A DNA stretch of 64,000 nucleotides from Rhizobacter sp. Root1238 (lineage in GTDB: Bacteria; Pseudomonadota; Gammaproteobacteria; Burkholderiales; Burkholderiaceae_C): contig NZ_LMDM01000009.1 in NCBI RefSeq assembly GCF_001425825.1, forward strand, positions 274,165 through 338,164, given 5' to 3'. Positions 27,955-36,252 of this stretch are shown piece by piece. Within the stretch, counting starts at the first letter, position 1. Each line of letters starts with the position of its first letter. The translations under genes and the position numbers were made by a program. Below the pieces are notes generated by a model, which had not been told where the DNA came from, did no database searches, and saw nothing but the letters and a program-made list of their open reading frames with translations.

Positions 27955-27983
27955 ACTTTATTTGCTTAGGCAGTCTTTGTCAA
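27955..27983 (-). promoter_or_regulatory. marR promoter with operator in the spacer
   Basis: On the minus strand a consensus -35, TTGACA (27978-27983), is followed by a 17-base spacer and a -10-like TAAAGT (27955-27960). The motif TATTTGCTTAGGCA (27959-27972 on the plus strand) lies within this spacer and the -10. It is a one-base variant of the copy at 27344. Repressor bound here would block marR, and possibly the divergent ABC gene. Confidence 0.6.
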
Positions 27984-28060
27984 GGCCGCCTTTGCCCCGG
28001 CCGTGTTCGGCTACAGTGCGTGGCGGTTTTTGCCACACCTTGTCCGACAGGCGCCCTCCG

Positions 28061-29842
28061 ATGTCCACCTCCCCTCCCCCCGCGCCCGGTCGCGACGTCC
28101 GATCCCTCAGCGGGTTGATGCCTTTCCTGCGGCCGTACTGGGGACGCATTGGGCTGGCGGTCGTCTTCCTGGTGATGGCCGCGGTGGCGACGCTGGTGTT
28201 CCCGGCCGCGCTGAAATCGCTGATCGACCAGGGGCTGGTGACCGCCGACCCCGGCCAGCGGCTGCTGGCGCTGCGCGGCCACTTCTTCGCGCTGTTCGGC
28301 GTCGGCGCAGCGCTCGGCGTGTTCTCGGCGGCGCGCTTCTACATGGTGACCTGGCTCGGCGAGCGGGTCACCGCCGACCTGCGCAGCGCCGTCTACGCCC
28401 ACGTGATCGAGCAGAGCCCGGAGTTCTTCGAGACCACGCAGACCGGCGAGGTGCTGTCGCGCCTCACCACCGACACGACGCTGGTGCAGACCGTCGTCGG
28501 CTCCAGCCTCAGCATGGGCTTGCGCAACACGGTGATGGGCCTGGGCGCGATGCTGATGCTGATCATCACGAACCCGCTGGTGATGACGCAGGTGCTCGGC
28601 ATCCTGGTGATCGTGGTGCTGCCGTCGCTGTACTTCGGGCGGCGCGTGCGCAAGCTGTCGCGCGCCAGCCAGGACCGCGTCGCCGATTCGAGCGCGATCG
28701 CCGCCGAGGTGCTGAACGCGGTGCCGGTGGTGCAGAGCTACACGCAGGAGGCCCGCGAGGCGCGGCGCTTCAGCGATTCGACCGAGAACGCCTTCGCGAC
28801 CGCGGTGCGCCGCACGCGCGTGCGCTCGGGGCTGGTCGCCTTCATCATCACCGCCACCTTCGGCGCGCTGCTGTGGGGCCTGTACCAGGGCACGCAGGCG
28901 GTGATCGCCGGGCAGATCAGTGCCGGCCACCTGGGGCAGACGGTGGTCTACGTGATCATCCTCGTCAGCTCGGTCGCGGTGCTGGCCGAGGTGTACGGCG
29001 ACCTGCTGCGCGCTGCCGGCGCCACCGAGCGGCTGATGGAGTTGCTGGCCACGCGCTCGCCGATCGGCTCGCCGGCGCAGCCGCTCGCGCTGCCGGCGAC
29101 GCGCGGCGGCTCGGCGGTGGCACTCGACGGCGTCAGCTTCCGCTACCCGTCGCGGCCGATGCATGCGGCGCTGGCCGATTTCACGCTGCAGGTGCGCCCG
29201 GGCGAGACGGTCGCGCTGGTCGGGCCGAGCGGTGCGGGCAAGAGCACGGTGTTCCAGCTGCTGCTGCGCTTCTACGACGTGGCCGAGGGCCGGGTCGCGG
29301 TCGACGGCGTCAGCGTGCGCGACACCGCGCTGCAGGCGCTGCGCCAGCGCATCGGCATCGTGCCGCAGGACAGCGTGATCTTCTCGGCCAATGCGCTCGA
29401 GAACATCCGCTACGGCCGCCCCGATGCGAGCGACGACGAGGTGATCGCCGCCGCGCGCGCTGCCTTCGCGCACGACTTCATCAGCGCACTGCCCGAGGGC
29501 TACCAGACCTTCCTCGGCGAGCGCGGCGTGCGGCTGTCGGGCGGCCAGCGGCAGCGCATCAGCATCGCGCGGGCGATGCTGAAGAACCCGCCGCTGCTGC
29601 TGCTCGACGAGGCCACCAGCGCGCTCGATGCCGAAAGCGAGCGAATGGTGCAGGCCGCGCTCGAATCGGCGATGAAGGACCGCACGACGCTCGTCATCGC
29701 GCACCGGCTGGCGACGGTGCAGCGCGCCGACCGCATCGTCGTGATGGAGCACGGTCGCATCGTCGAAACCGGCACGCATGCGGAACTGGCGGCCGCCGGC
29801 GGGCTCTATGCACGGCTGGCGGCGCTGCAGTTCGATCTCTGA
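28061..29842 (+). CDS. ABC exporter, MsbA/LmrA type
   Basis: This 593-residue half-transporter has an N-terminal six-helix domain (~25-330) and a C-terminal ATPase. The ATPase has Walker A GPSGAGKST, signature LSGGQRQR, Walker B LLLLDEATSALD and switch IAHRLATVQ. It resembles lipid A or multidrug exporters. The start is placed at ATG 28061 because the frame upstream lacks protein character. It is divergent from marR and shares its operator region. A candidate hairpin with a T-run follows at 29918-29948. The substrate is unknown. Confidence 0.92.
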   Translation: MSTSPPPAPGRDVRSLSGLMPFLRPYWGRIGLAVVFLVMAAVATLVFPAALKSLIDQGLVTADPGQRLLALRGHFFALFGVGAALGVFSAARFYMVTWLGERVTADLRSAVYAHVIEQSPEFFETTQTGEVLSRLTTDTTLVQTVVGSSLSMGLRNTVMGLGAMLMLIITNPLVMTQVLGILVIVVLPSLYFGRRVRKLSRASQDRVADSSAIAAEVLNAVPVVQSYTQEAREARRFSDSTENAFATAVRRTRVRSGLVAFIITATFGALLWGLYQGTQAVIAGQISAGHLGQTVVYVIILVSSVAVLAEVYGDLLRAAGATERLMELLATRSPIGSPAQPLALPATRGGSAVALDGVSFRYPSRPMHAALADFTLQVRPGETVALVGPSGAGKSTVFQLLLRFYDVAEGRVAVDGVSVRDTALQALRQRIGIVPQDSVIFSANALENIRYGRPDASDDEVIAAARAAFAHDFISALPEGYQTFLGERGVRLSGGQRQRISIARAMLKNPPLLLLDEATSALDAESERMVQAALESAMKDRTTLVIAHRLATVQRADRIVVMEHGRIVETGTHAELAAAGGLYARLAALQFDL

Positions 29843-29917
29843 CCCACGCTTGTCAGCGCACGCCGACATCAACTGTTACCGACGGCCGACAGACACCTGC
29901 AACATGCGCGACCGATA

Positions 29918-29948
29918 CTCGCGATCCGCTCGCGCGCGAGATTTTTTT
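29918..29948 (+). terminator. Candidate terminator/attenuator before the OmpA-like gene
   Basis: CTCGCG (29918-29923) can pair with CGCGAG (29935-29940), and CTCGCGCGCGAG is itself self-complementary. A seven-T run follows (29942-29948). It sits directly before the ribosome site AGGAG of the OmpA-like gene. It could end the ABC transcript or attenuate the downstream gene. Confidence 0.45.
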
Positions 29949-29960
29949 CAGGAGAAGACC

Positions 29961-30620
29961 ATGAACATCCTCAACTTCCGATCGGCTGCGCTGGTGCTCA
30001 GCGCCACGGCCGTGCTGCTGGCCGGTTGCCAGAACATGAGCGAGACCCAGAAGGGCACGGCCATCGGCGCCGGGGCAGGCGCCGCTGCCGGTGCCGTGCT
30101 CGGCAAGGTGACCGGCGGCAAGGCCGGCACCGGTGCGGTGATCGGCGGCGCGCTCGGCGCGGTGGCCGGCAACATCTGGTCGAAGCGCCAGGAAGAACGC
30201 CGTGCCCAGATGGAGCAGGCGACCAAGGGCACCGGCGTCGAGGTGACCCGCACCGCCGACAACCAGTTGAAGCTGAACGTGCCGAACGACGTGTCGTTCT
30301 CGACCGGGAGCGCGACCATCAAGCCCGAGCTGCGTGCCGTGCTCGACCCGTTCGCCGAAAGCCTGAAGAACGACCCGAACGTGCGCCTGAGCATCGTCGG
30401 CCACACCGACAACACCGGCTCCGACGCGATCAACAACCCGCTGTCGCTGGAGCGCGCCCACAGCGTGCGCGACTACCTGAGCACGCGCGGCGTGGCTGCC
30501 AGCCGCATCGAGACCGCCGGCCACGGCGAGCGCGAGCCGGTGGCCGACAACGGCTCCGAGGCTGGCCGCGCGAAGAACCGCCGCGTGGAACTCTACCTGC
30601 GCGAGCCGGGACAGTCCTGA
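29961..30620 (+). CDS. OmpA-family lipoprotein with glycine zipper
   Basis: This 219-residue outer-membrane lipoprotein has a lipobox (LLAGCQN, Cys23) and a glycine-zipper segment (~34-73, repeats of [13 protein letters not shown] type). A C-terminal OmpA-like domain (~95-215) carries the peptidoglycan-binding pattern [20 protein letters not shown] and NRRVEL. It probably tethers the outer membrane to the wall. It is not Pal, which lacks the zipper and sits in the tol cluster. The ribosome site is AGGAG 9 bases before ATG. A clear terminator follows at 30640-30665. Confidence 0.9.
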   Translation: MNILNFRSAALVLSATAVLLAGCQNMSETQKGTAIGAGAGAAAGAVLGKVTGGKAGTGAVIGGALGAVAGNIWSKRQEERRAQMEQATKGTGVEVTRTADNQLKLNVPNDVSFSTGSATIKPELRAVLDPFAESLKNDPNVRLSIVGHTDNTGSDAINNPLSLERAHSVRDYLSTRGVAASRIETAGHGEREPVADNGSEAGRAKNRRVELYLREPGQS

Positions 30621-30639
30621 TCGCTCCCTGCATGGCAAA

Positions 30640-30665
30640 ACGGGCGCCCTCGGGTGCCCGTTTTT
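30640..30665 (+). terminator. Rho-independent terminator
   Basis: ACGGGCGCC-CTCG-GGTGCCCGT forms a 9-pair stem (30640-30661) with one G-U pair, followed by a run of T to 30665. It lies 20 bases after the OmpA-like gene stop, with thyA starting 40 bases later. Confidence 0.88.
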
Positions 30666-30705
30666 CGTTGCGCCGATAATCCCCGCCTTCTGCAGGCAGT
30701 CCCCC

Positions 30706-31677
30706 ATGAAACAGTACCTCGACCTCGTCCAGAGCATCTTCGACCACGGCAGCTGGCAGGACAACCGCACCGGCGTGCGCACGCTGAGCATCCCCGGCGC
30801 GACGCTGCGCTTCGACCTGCAGCAGGGCTTCCCGGCGGTGACGACGAAGAAGCTGGCGTTCAAATCGGCGGTCGGCGAACTGGTGGGCTTCCTGCGCGGC
30901 AGCCGCAATGCGGCGGAGTTCCGCGCGCTGGGCTGCAAGGTGTGGGACCAGAACGCCAACGACAACGCGGCGTGGCTGGCGAATCCCTACCGCCTGGGCG
31001 CCGACGACCTCGGCCCGGTGTACGGCGTGCAGTGGCGCAACTGGCCGGCCTACAAGGTGATCGACGCGACGCAGACGGCGCAGATCGACGACGCGATCGC
31101 GCGCGGCTACCAGTTCACCGCGGTGTTCGACGACGGCGAGGCCGAGCGCGTGCTGCTGTACAAGGCGGTCGACCAGCTGCGCCAGTGCCTCGACACGATC
31201 CACAAGGACCCCGGCAGCCGGCGCATCCTGTTCCATGGCTGGAACTGGGCGCAGCTCGACGAGATGGCGCTGCCGCCCTGCCACCTGCTGTACCAGTTTC
31301 TGGTGAGCCAGGAGAAGCGCGAGATCTCGCTGTGCCTGTACATCCGCAGCAACGACGTCGGCCTGGGCACGCCGTTCAACCTGACCGAGGGGGCGGCGCT
31401 GTTGCACCTGGTGGGGCGGCTGACCGGCTACACGCCGCGCTGGTTCACCTACTTCATCGGCGATGCGCACATCTACGAGACGCACGTCGACATGCTGCGC
31501 GAGCAGTTGACGCGCACGCCGTATGCATCGCCCAAGCTGCAGTTGTCGGACCGCATTCCGGATTTCGCGAAGACGGGGCGCTATGAGCCGGAGTGGCTCG
31601 AGAAGGTGGAACCGTCGGACTTCGCGCTGGTGGGGTACGAGCACCATGCGCCGTTGACGGCGCCGATGGCGGTCTGA
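30706..31677 (+). CDS. thyA: Thymidylate synthase ThyA
   Basis: ThyA (323 residues) methylates dUMP to dTMP with methylene-tetrahydrofolate. The catalytic cysteine is C192 in [10 protein letters not shown]; the nucleotide-binding [12 protein letters not shown] and [11 protein letters not shown] motifs are intact. At 323 residues it is longer than the 264-residue E. coli enzyme because of an insert around 95-150, as in several other bacteria. It has its own transcription unit after a terminator. folA, which regenerates its folate, lies separately at 43863. Confidence 0.96.
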   Translation: MKQYLDLVQSIFDHGSWQDNRTGVRTLSIPGATLRFDLQQGFPAVTTKKLAFKSAVGELVGFLRGSRNAAEFRALGCKVWDQNANDNAAWLANPYRLGADDLGPVYGVQWRNWPAYKVIDATQTAQIDDAIARGYQFTAVFDDGEAERVLLYKAVDQLRQCLDTIHKDPGSRRILFHGWNWAQLDEMALPPCHLLYQFLVSQEKREISLCLYIRSNDVGLGTPFNLTEGAALLHLVGRLTGYTPRWFTYFIGDAHIYETHVDMLREQLTRTPYASPKLQLSDRIPDFAKTGRYEPEWLEKVEPSDFALVGYEHHAPLTAPMAV

Positions 31678-31713
31678 GCCGCCGCCGCGCGGGTCACGCG
31701 CGGCGCGGCACCT

Positions 31714-32004
31714 TCACAGCTCGGATCGCTGGCCATCGCGCATCAGGCGGGCCAGCATCCCGACGACGGCGGTGCGTTGCGGATGCGCCCCGGCCGTGCC
31801 GAGCGCCGCCAGGCGCAGCGCTGCCGACGGCTCGACCCCGGCCATCAAGTGCTTCGCGAGCTTGGTCATGATCAGGCCTGCGAGCATGCACTGCAGCGAC
31901 GCGGCCGCTGCATCGTCGTCGGCCACCGGCAGCTCCGTGAAACGGGCGCTGAGCGAAACCAGCGCTTCCGCCGCGCCCAGCAGGTCATCGGTGTTCATCG
32001 TCAT
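31714..32004 (-). CDS. Hypothetical 96-residue helical protein
   Basis: I do not recognise this small protein. It is all-helical by appearance and rich in Ala and Leu (DLLGAAEALVSLSARF, MLAGLIMTKLAKHLMAG), with no signal peptide. Starts at 32004 (MTMNTDD) or 31998 are both possible. It is convergent with thyA and precedes no gene in its direction. Confidence 0.5.
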   Translation of the reverse strand: MTMNTDDLLGAAEALVSLSARFTELPVADDDAAAASLQCMLAGLIMTKLAKHLMAGVEPSAALRLAALGTAGAHPQRTAVVGMLARLMRDGQRSEL

Positions 32005-32148
32005 CACGAGGTCAGGGCCGCAGCCAAACCCGCGATTCAACCGGCCGGCGCGCCGATTGTCATGACCGCGGCCTGAAGAAGTTCTGACGGTGTGTGTACC
32101 GACGTGTCACCCGGCCCGGGCTTTCACGTCCATCCTCGCCGCTGGCGT

Positions 32149-34854
32149 TCAGCGGCCCGTACCCAGCGTCACGACCAGCGCCAGCAGTTCGGCGAACCGG
32201 AACGGCTTCGTGACATAGGCTGAGAAGCCGGCGGCCTTGCCTCGATCGACATCGTGCGCCATGGCCGACGCGGTCACGGCGACGACCGGCGTGTCCCGCA
32301 GCCGCGGATCGCGCCGGAGTTCCTGCAGCACCTCGAAGCCGCTCATGCGCGGCAGCAGGATGTCGAGCAGGATCACGTCGGGCCGCTCGGCGCCCGCCAT
32401 CGCCACCCCGCTGGCCCCGTCCTGGGCCGTCAGCAGCGCCAGGTCCGAGCGGTCCTCGAAGGCGGCTTGCATCAGTGCCAGGTTGATCGGGTTGTCCTCG
32501 ATGTACAGGACACGCAGCGTCCGGTGCGCCGTGCGCTGCACGGCAGGAGGTGCGCTCGCTGCGGCTTCGATGTCCGTGGCCGCGAGCGGCAGCTCGATCC
32601 AGAAGGTCGAGCCCTCGCCTTCGACCGATTCCGCGCCGACTTCGCAGTGCATCAACCCGGCCAGCCGCCTGGACAAGGCCAGCCCGATGCCCGAGCCCTG
32701 CACATCGGAGTCCTCCTGGCCGAGACGCTCGAACGGCGTGAAGAGCAGTGCCAGCCTGTCACTCGCGATCCCCGGCCCGGTGTCGCTGACGGTGACCCGC
32801 ACGCATCGGCCGTCGGCGCTGCGATCCCGATGAACGACGACACGGCCCCCGGCACGGTTGTACTTGATCGCGTTGGACAGGAAGTTCACCAGGATCTGCC
32901 GCAAGCGGGTGCGATCGGCGACGACCGCCAGCGCGTCACCGCCCGCATCGACGGTCAATGCCACCTGCTGCGCGGCAGCGCCCACGCGGCACATCGACGC
33001 CGCCTCCTGGATGACGGCGTCCAGGTCCACCGGCGCCAGGCGGACGTTCAGCTTGCCGACCTCGATGCGCGCCAGGTCGAGCAGTTCGTCGATCAGTTCG
33101 AGCAGATGATCGCCCGCATGGCGGATCTCGGACAGCCAATGGGCGTGCTTGTCCGAACGCTCGGTCATCTCGAGAAGCTGCGCGAAGCCCAGGATGGCGT
33201 TCATCGGCGTGCGCAGTTCATGGCTCATGCGGGAGAGAAACTCCGACTTCCCGCGATTGGCGCGCTCGGCTTCGTCGCGTGCCGCTTCCAGCGCCCGGGT
33301 GCGCTCCAGCACCCGGGACTCCAATCGGCGATTGGCCTCGACCAACGCCTCCTGGGCCTGCTTCAGCTCCGAGACATCCAGCGCCGTGATGGTCACGCTG
33401 CGCACGCCGTCTGCCGCGGTGATCGGCGCGATCGTGATGACGTAGTGACGCGGCACGCCGGCTTCGTTGGGCAGCATGCTTTCGAAGCTCTGGCGCGAGC
33501 CGCTCGTGAAAGCGGCATGCAGATGGCCGTTGAAGCGTGCCCTTTGCGCCGGCGGATACCAGTCCTGCGCCAGGCTCCCGACAACGCGTCGGCGTGGTGG
33601 ATCGTCGCCACGGTTGGCGAAGATCGTGCGGCCGTTCGCGTCGACCTCGTAGATCAGCACCGCCGTGTGGGCCGTCAACGCACGCAATCGGGCCTCGCTC
33701 GCACGCACGGCGGCCTCGGCACGCTTGCGATCGTCGACGTCCATCGCCGTTCCCAACGCGCGCAGCGGTGCCCCCTGCGCGTCGCGCTCGACAATGCGGC
33801 CACGCAGGACGACCCAGCGCCAACCCAACTGCTCGTGCCTGAGCCGCAGCTCGACCCGCAGCGCCTGCGTGCGCGGGTCCGGATCGCTGCGCAGTTCAGC
33901 CGCCACGGCCGCGAGGTCATCGGGATGGATGCGCTCGCGCCAGAACGCGAGCTCCGGCTGCAGCTGCGACGGCTCGACGCCGACGATGCGCGCGCACTCT
34001 TCGTTCGCGCCGACCCGCTGCAGGACCAGATCGCATTCCCACAGGCCTGCAGCCGCGGCCTCCATGCCCAGGCGCAAGCGCATCTCGCTGTCGGCCAGCT
34101 GCGCCTGCGATGCCTGGACCTCGAGGTTCGCCCGCCGCACCGAGTTCGACAAGGCATTGATGGCGGCGACGACGGTGTCGAGCACGTCCGGGCGCCAGCG
34201 GCCGCCGACAGGCCGGTCGAGCGCCAGCGGCGCATCGTCGGCCGCGGCATGCAGGGGATCGATGTCGCGAACATGCCGCGCCACCTTGGCCAGGTGTTGG
34301 GTCACCATGGACTGGAAGACGAGCAGCAGGAACACCGCCACCAGCGCGGTCTTGACGGCATTGCCGACCAGCGCGCTCACGAGCCGGCTGCCGACGCGCG
34401 CCAGCACGCCATCGACGCTGGCGGCGACATGCAGCGTCCCGATGACGACGACAGCACCACCTTGCTCGTGCGTCAGGGGCACCGAGGCCTGCAGGCGCCG
34501 CTTCGATTCCGCGCTGCTCGCCGACCACCGCGTGCGGCCCTCGACGTCGATGCGGGCCGATTCGATGTCGGGCAGCCTCAGCAAGCCCTCCAGCTGGCTT
34601 TGCACCGCTTCCGCGTCGAACTGCCAGACGCTGTGGGCCAGCGATGGTGCATAGCTGGATTCGATGAAGCGAAACGCGCTGTCGATCTCGCGCAAGTCGC
34701 GCCGGTAGTCCACATACAGATCGACGGCCGTGATGAAGGTCGTCACCAGCGAGCTGAACAGGACCACCGCAATCAGCAGGCGCTTGGCCAGGCCGTTGCC
34801 GTTGAACAAGGCTCGGCGCACGCCGGCCCAGCCCGGCGTGGGTACCACGCTCAT
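32149..34854 (-). CDS. Hybrid sensor histidine kinase with PAS domains and receiver
   Basis: This 901-residue membrane kinase has a first membrane helix (~25-45), a periplasmic region (~50-155; SSYAPSLAHSVWQFDAEAVQ), a second helix (~160-185) and two PAS/PAC domains (~255-510). A HisKA domain with the phospho-His in SHELRTPMNAILGFAQ (H545), an HATPase domain (~655-770, DTGPGI and GSGIGLALSRRL) and a C-terminal receiver with D831 (ILLDILLPRMSGF) follow. Its start overlaps the stop of a periplasmic binding protein by 4 bases, so the binding protein may present a ligand to this kinase. No separate output regulator is adjacent. Confidence 0.93.
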   Translation of the reverse strand: MSVVPTPGWAGVRRALFNGNGLAKRLLIAVVLFSSLVTTFITAVDLYVDYRRDLREIDSAFRFIESSYAPSLAHSVWQFDAEAVQSQLEGLLRLPDIESARIDVEGRTRWSASSAESKRRLQASVPLTHEQGGAVVVIGTLHVAASVDGVLARVGSRLVSALVGNAVKTALVAVFLLLVFQSMVTQHLAKVARHVRDIDPLHAAADDAPLALDRPVGGRWRPDVLDTVVAAINALSNSVRRANLEVQASQAQLADSEMRLRLGMEAAAAGLWECDLVLQRVGANEECARIVGVEPSQLQPELAFWRERIHPDDLAAVAAELRSDPDPRTQALRVELRLRHEQLGWRWVVLRGRIVERDAQGAPLRALGTAMDVDDRKRAEAAVRASEARLRALTAHTAVLIYEVDANGRTIFANRGDDPPRRRVVGSLAQDWYPPAQRARFNGHLHAAFTSGSRQSFESMLPNEAGVPRHYVITIAPITAADGVRSVTITALDVSELKQAQEALVEANRRLESRVLERTRALEAARDEAERANRGKSEFLSRMSHELRTPMNAILGFAQLLEMTERSDKHAHWLSEIRHAGDHLLELIDELLDLARIEVGKLNVRLAPVDLDAVIQEAASMCRVGAAAQQVALTVDAGGDALAVVADRTRLRQILVNFLSNAIKYNRAGGRVVVHRDRSADGRCVRVTVSDTGPGIASDRLALLFTPFERLGQEDSDVQGSGIGLALSRRLAGLMHCEVGAESVEGEGSTFWIELPLAATDIEAAASAPPAVQRTAHRTLRVLYIEDNPINLALMQAAFEDRSDLALLTAQDGASGVAMAGAERPDVILLDILLPRMSGFEVLQELRRDPRLRDTPVVAVTASAMAHDVDRGKAAGFSAYVTKPFRFAELLALVVTLGTGR

Positions 34855-35627
34855 CTTTCGGCCTCGCGAATCATGCGAAGCGTGATCTCGCGGCGCAGGC
34901 GCTCCAGCTCGCCGCCGGCCTCCATCTGCTGAAGGACCTTCTCCACCCGCGGCACGAGGTCGCGATGCCGCTCATGCAGGAAGTGGTACAGCGGAATGTG
35001 CTCCAGCGCCGGCGACAGCGGGTGAACCACCGCGTCGAGGTGCAGCTTCTTGTTCAGCAGCACACCGCTGAACAGATCGCAGACCGCCACATCGATGCGT
35101 CCGCTGGCGAGCATCTGCATCAGTTGATCCATCGTCGCGACCGCTTCGACCCTGCTCATCCCGTTCGTTCCCCGCTCGGAGGAGCCGACCCCGCGAACGA
35201 TGCCGATCGAATACGGCGCGATCGAGCTCCAGCCGTCGATGCGGAGGTCGCGCTGCTTCACGAAGGCGGATGGCTCGATGTAGTTGACCGAAACCCGCAC
35301 CGGCAGCAGCGACGCAAATTCGCTCTGCACCGCGAGGATCCTGTGAACCTCCCCGTCCACGCGCCCCTGGCTCGACTCGACGAGGGCTCTCCTGGCCGGC
35401 AGGTCCACGAACTCGATCGCGATGTCCAGGCGCTGGTAGACGGACCTGAGAATCTCGCCGCCGACGTATTGGTCCGGGATGTTCTCGAGGCGTGCCAGCC
35501 GCAGCACCGTCTCGGCGGGCGCCGCGGCGGCGCGCGATGCCTGCAGCGCGAGCCCGATCATGCAGGTCAACAGCCAGCGCCTCGTCGGACTCGCCCCTAC
35601 AACTGCAGAAGTGGCAATGGAATCCAT
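34851..35627 (-). CDS. Periplasmic family-3 solute-binding-like protein coupled to the kinase
   Basis: This 258-residue protein has an exported N-terminus (~1-36) with a TRRWLL sequence that could be a Tat signal. It then has the two-lobe fold of family-3 binding proteins (LENIPDQYVGGEILRSVYQR, APYSIGIVRGVGSSE, GRIDVAVCDLFSG). There are no ABC permease or ATPase genes beside it. It is coupled to the hybrid kinase by a 4-base overlap, which suggests a sensing rather than transport role. The ligand is unknown. Confidence 0.82.
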   Translation of the reverse strand: MDSIATSAVVGASPTRRWLLTCMIGLALQASRAAAAPAETVLRLARLENIPDQYVGGEILRSVYQRLDIAIEFVDLPARRALVESSQGRVDGEVHRILAVQSEFASLLPVRVSVNYIEPSAFVKQRDLRIDGWSSIAPYSIGIVRGVGSSERGTNGMSRVEAVATMDQLMQMLASGRIDVAVCDLFSGVLLNKKLHLDAVVHPLSPALEHIPLYHFLHERHRDLVPRVEKVLQQMEAGGELERLRREITLRMIREAER

Positions 35628-35720
35628 GGCAGGCCTTCCTGACGCGACACAGCAGGATCTCGCGTGCGGGCCCAGTGTAGGCCAGCCGCGCAGCGGTCCG
35701 CCAGCCCCGGGTGCCGGGGG

Positions 35721-36185
35721 TCAGCGCAGCGCCGCGACGATCTCCGGCGGTGCCTGCACCAGCTCGATCAGCACGCCCTCGCCCGCGACCGGGAACTCGT
35801 CGTTGCTCTTCGGGTGCACGAAGCAGATGTCGTGGCCGGCCGCACCCTTTCGGATGCCGCCCGGCGCGAAGCGCACGCCGTTCGCGGTGAGCCATTCGAC
35901 GGCACGCGGCAGGTCATCGATCCACAGGCCGATGTGGTTCAGCGGCGTGGTGTGGACGGCCGGCTTCCGGTCGGGGTCGAGCGGCTGCATCAGGTCGACC
36001 TCGACCTTGAACGCACCGCGCCCCATCGCGCAGATGTCTTCATCGACGTTCTCGCGTTCGCTGACGAAGTTGCCGGTGACCTCGAGGCCGAGCTTGTCGA
36101 CCCACAGCGTGCGCAAGCGGTCTTTGCTGGGGCCGCCGATGGCGACCTGCTGGATGCCGAGGACCTTGAAGGGGCGGGATGTCAT
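35721..36185 (-). CDS. VOC-family protein, probable methylmalonyl-CoA epimerase
   Basis: This 154-residue vicinal-oxygen-chelate protein is the last gene of the propionyl-CoA operon. The C-terminal signature FVHPKS and [10 protein letters not shown] is very like methylmalonyl-CoA epimerase, which converts the S to the R form for the mutase. H84 (NHIGLW) and E141 (LIELVQ) match two expected metal ligands. The first expected His is Q13 (GIQQVAI), and the Gln-ligand position appears to be D64. It may be a variant epimerase or a diverged relative. It sits 67 bases after pccA, with a repeat between. Confidence 0.75.
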   Translation of the reverse strand: MTSRPFKVLGIQQVAIGGPSKDRLRTLWVDKLGLEVTGNFVSERENVDEDICAMGRGAFKVEVDLMQPLDPDRKPAVHTTPLNHIGLWIDDLPRAVEWLTANGVRFAPGGIRKGAAGHDICFVHPKSNDEFPVAGEGVLIELVQAPPEIVAALR

Positions 36186-36210
36186 CGGGCTGTCCTTTCC
36201 ATGCGCTGCA

Positions 36211-36234
36211 CTTCGACAGGCTCAGTGCGAACGG
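36211..36234. repeat. Dispersed TTCGACAGGCTCAG-type repeat
   Basis: CTTCGACAGGCTCAGTGCGA followed by ACGG is a string I know from many Burkholderiales genomes as a common intergenic repeat. It has imperfect dyad symmetry (TTCG...CGAA). It lies between pccA and the epimerase-like gene and could form a transcript hairpin. Confidence 0.6.
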
Positions 36235-36252
36235 ATCGGGGGGTCGGCCGCA

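Noticed and set aside
29961..30620. The missing pal gene of the tol cluster.
   Set aside because: It has an N-terminal glycine zipper typical of another OmpA-like lipoprotein group and lies 25 kb away.
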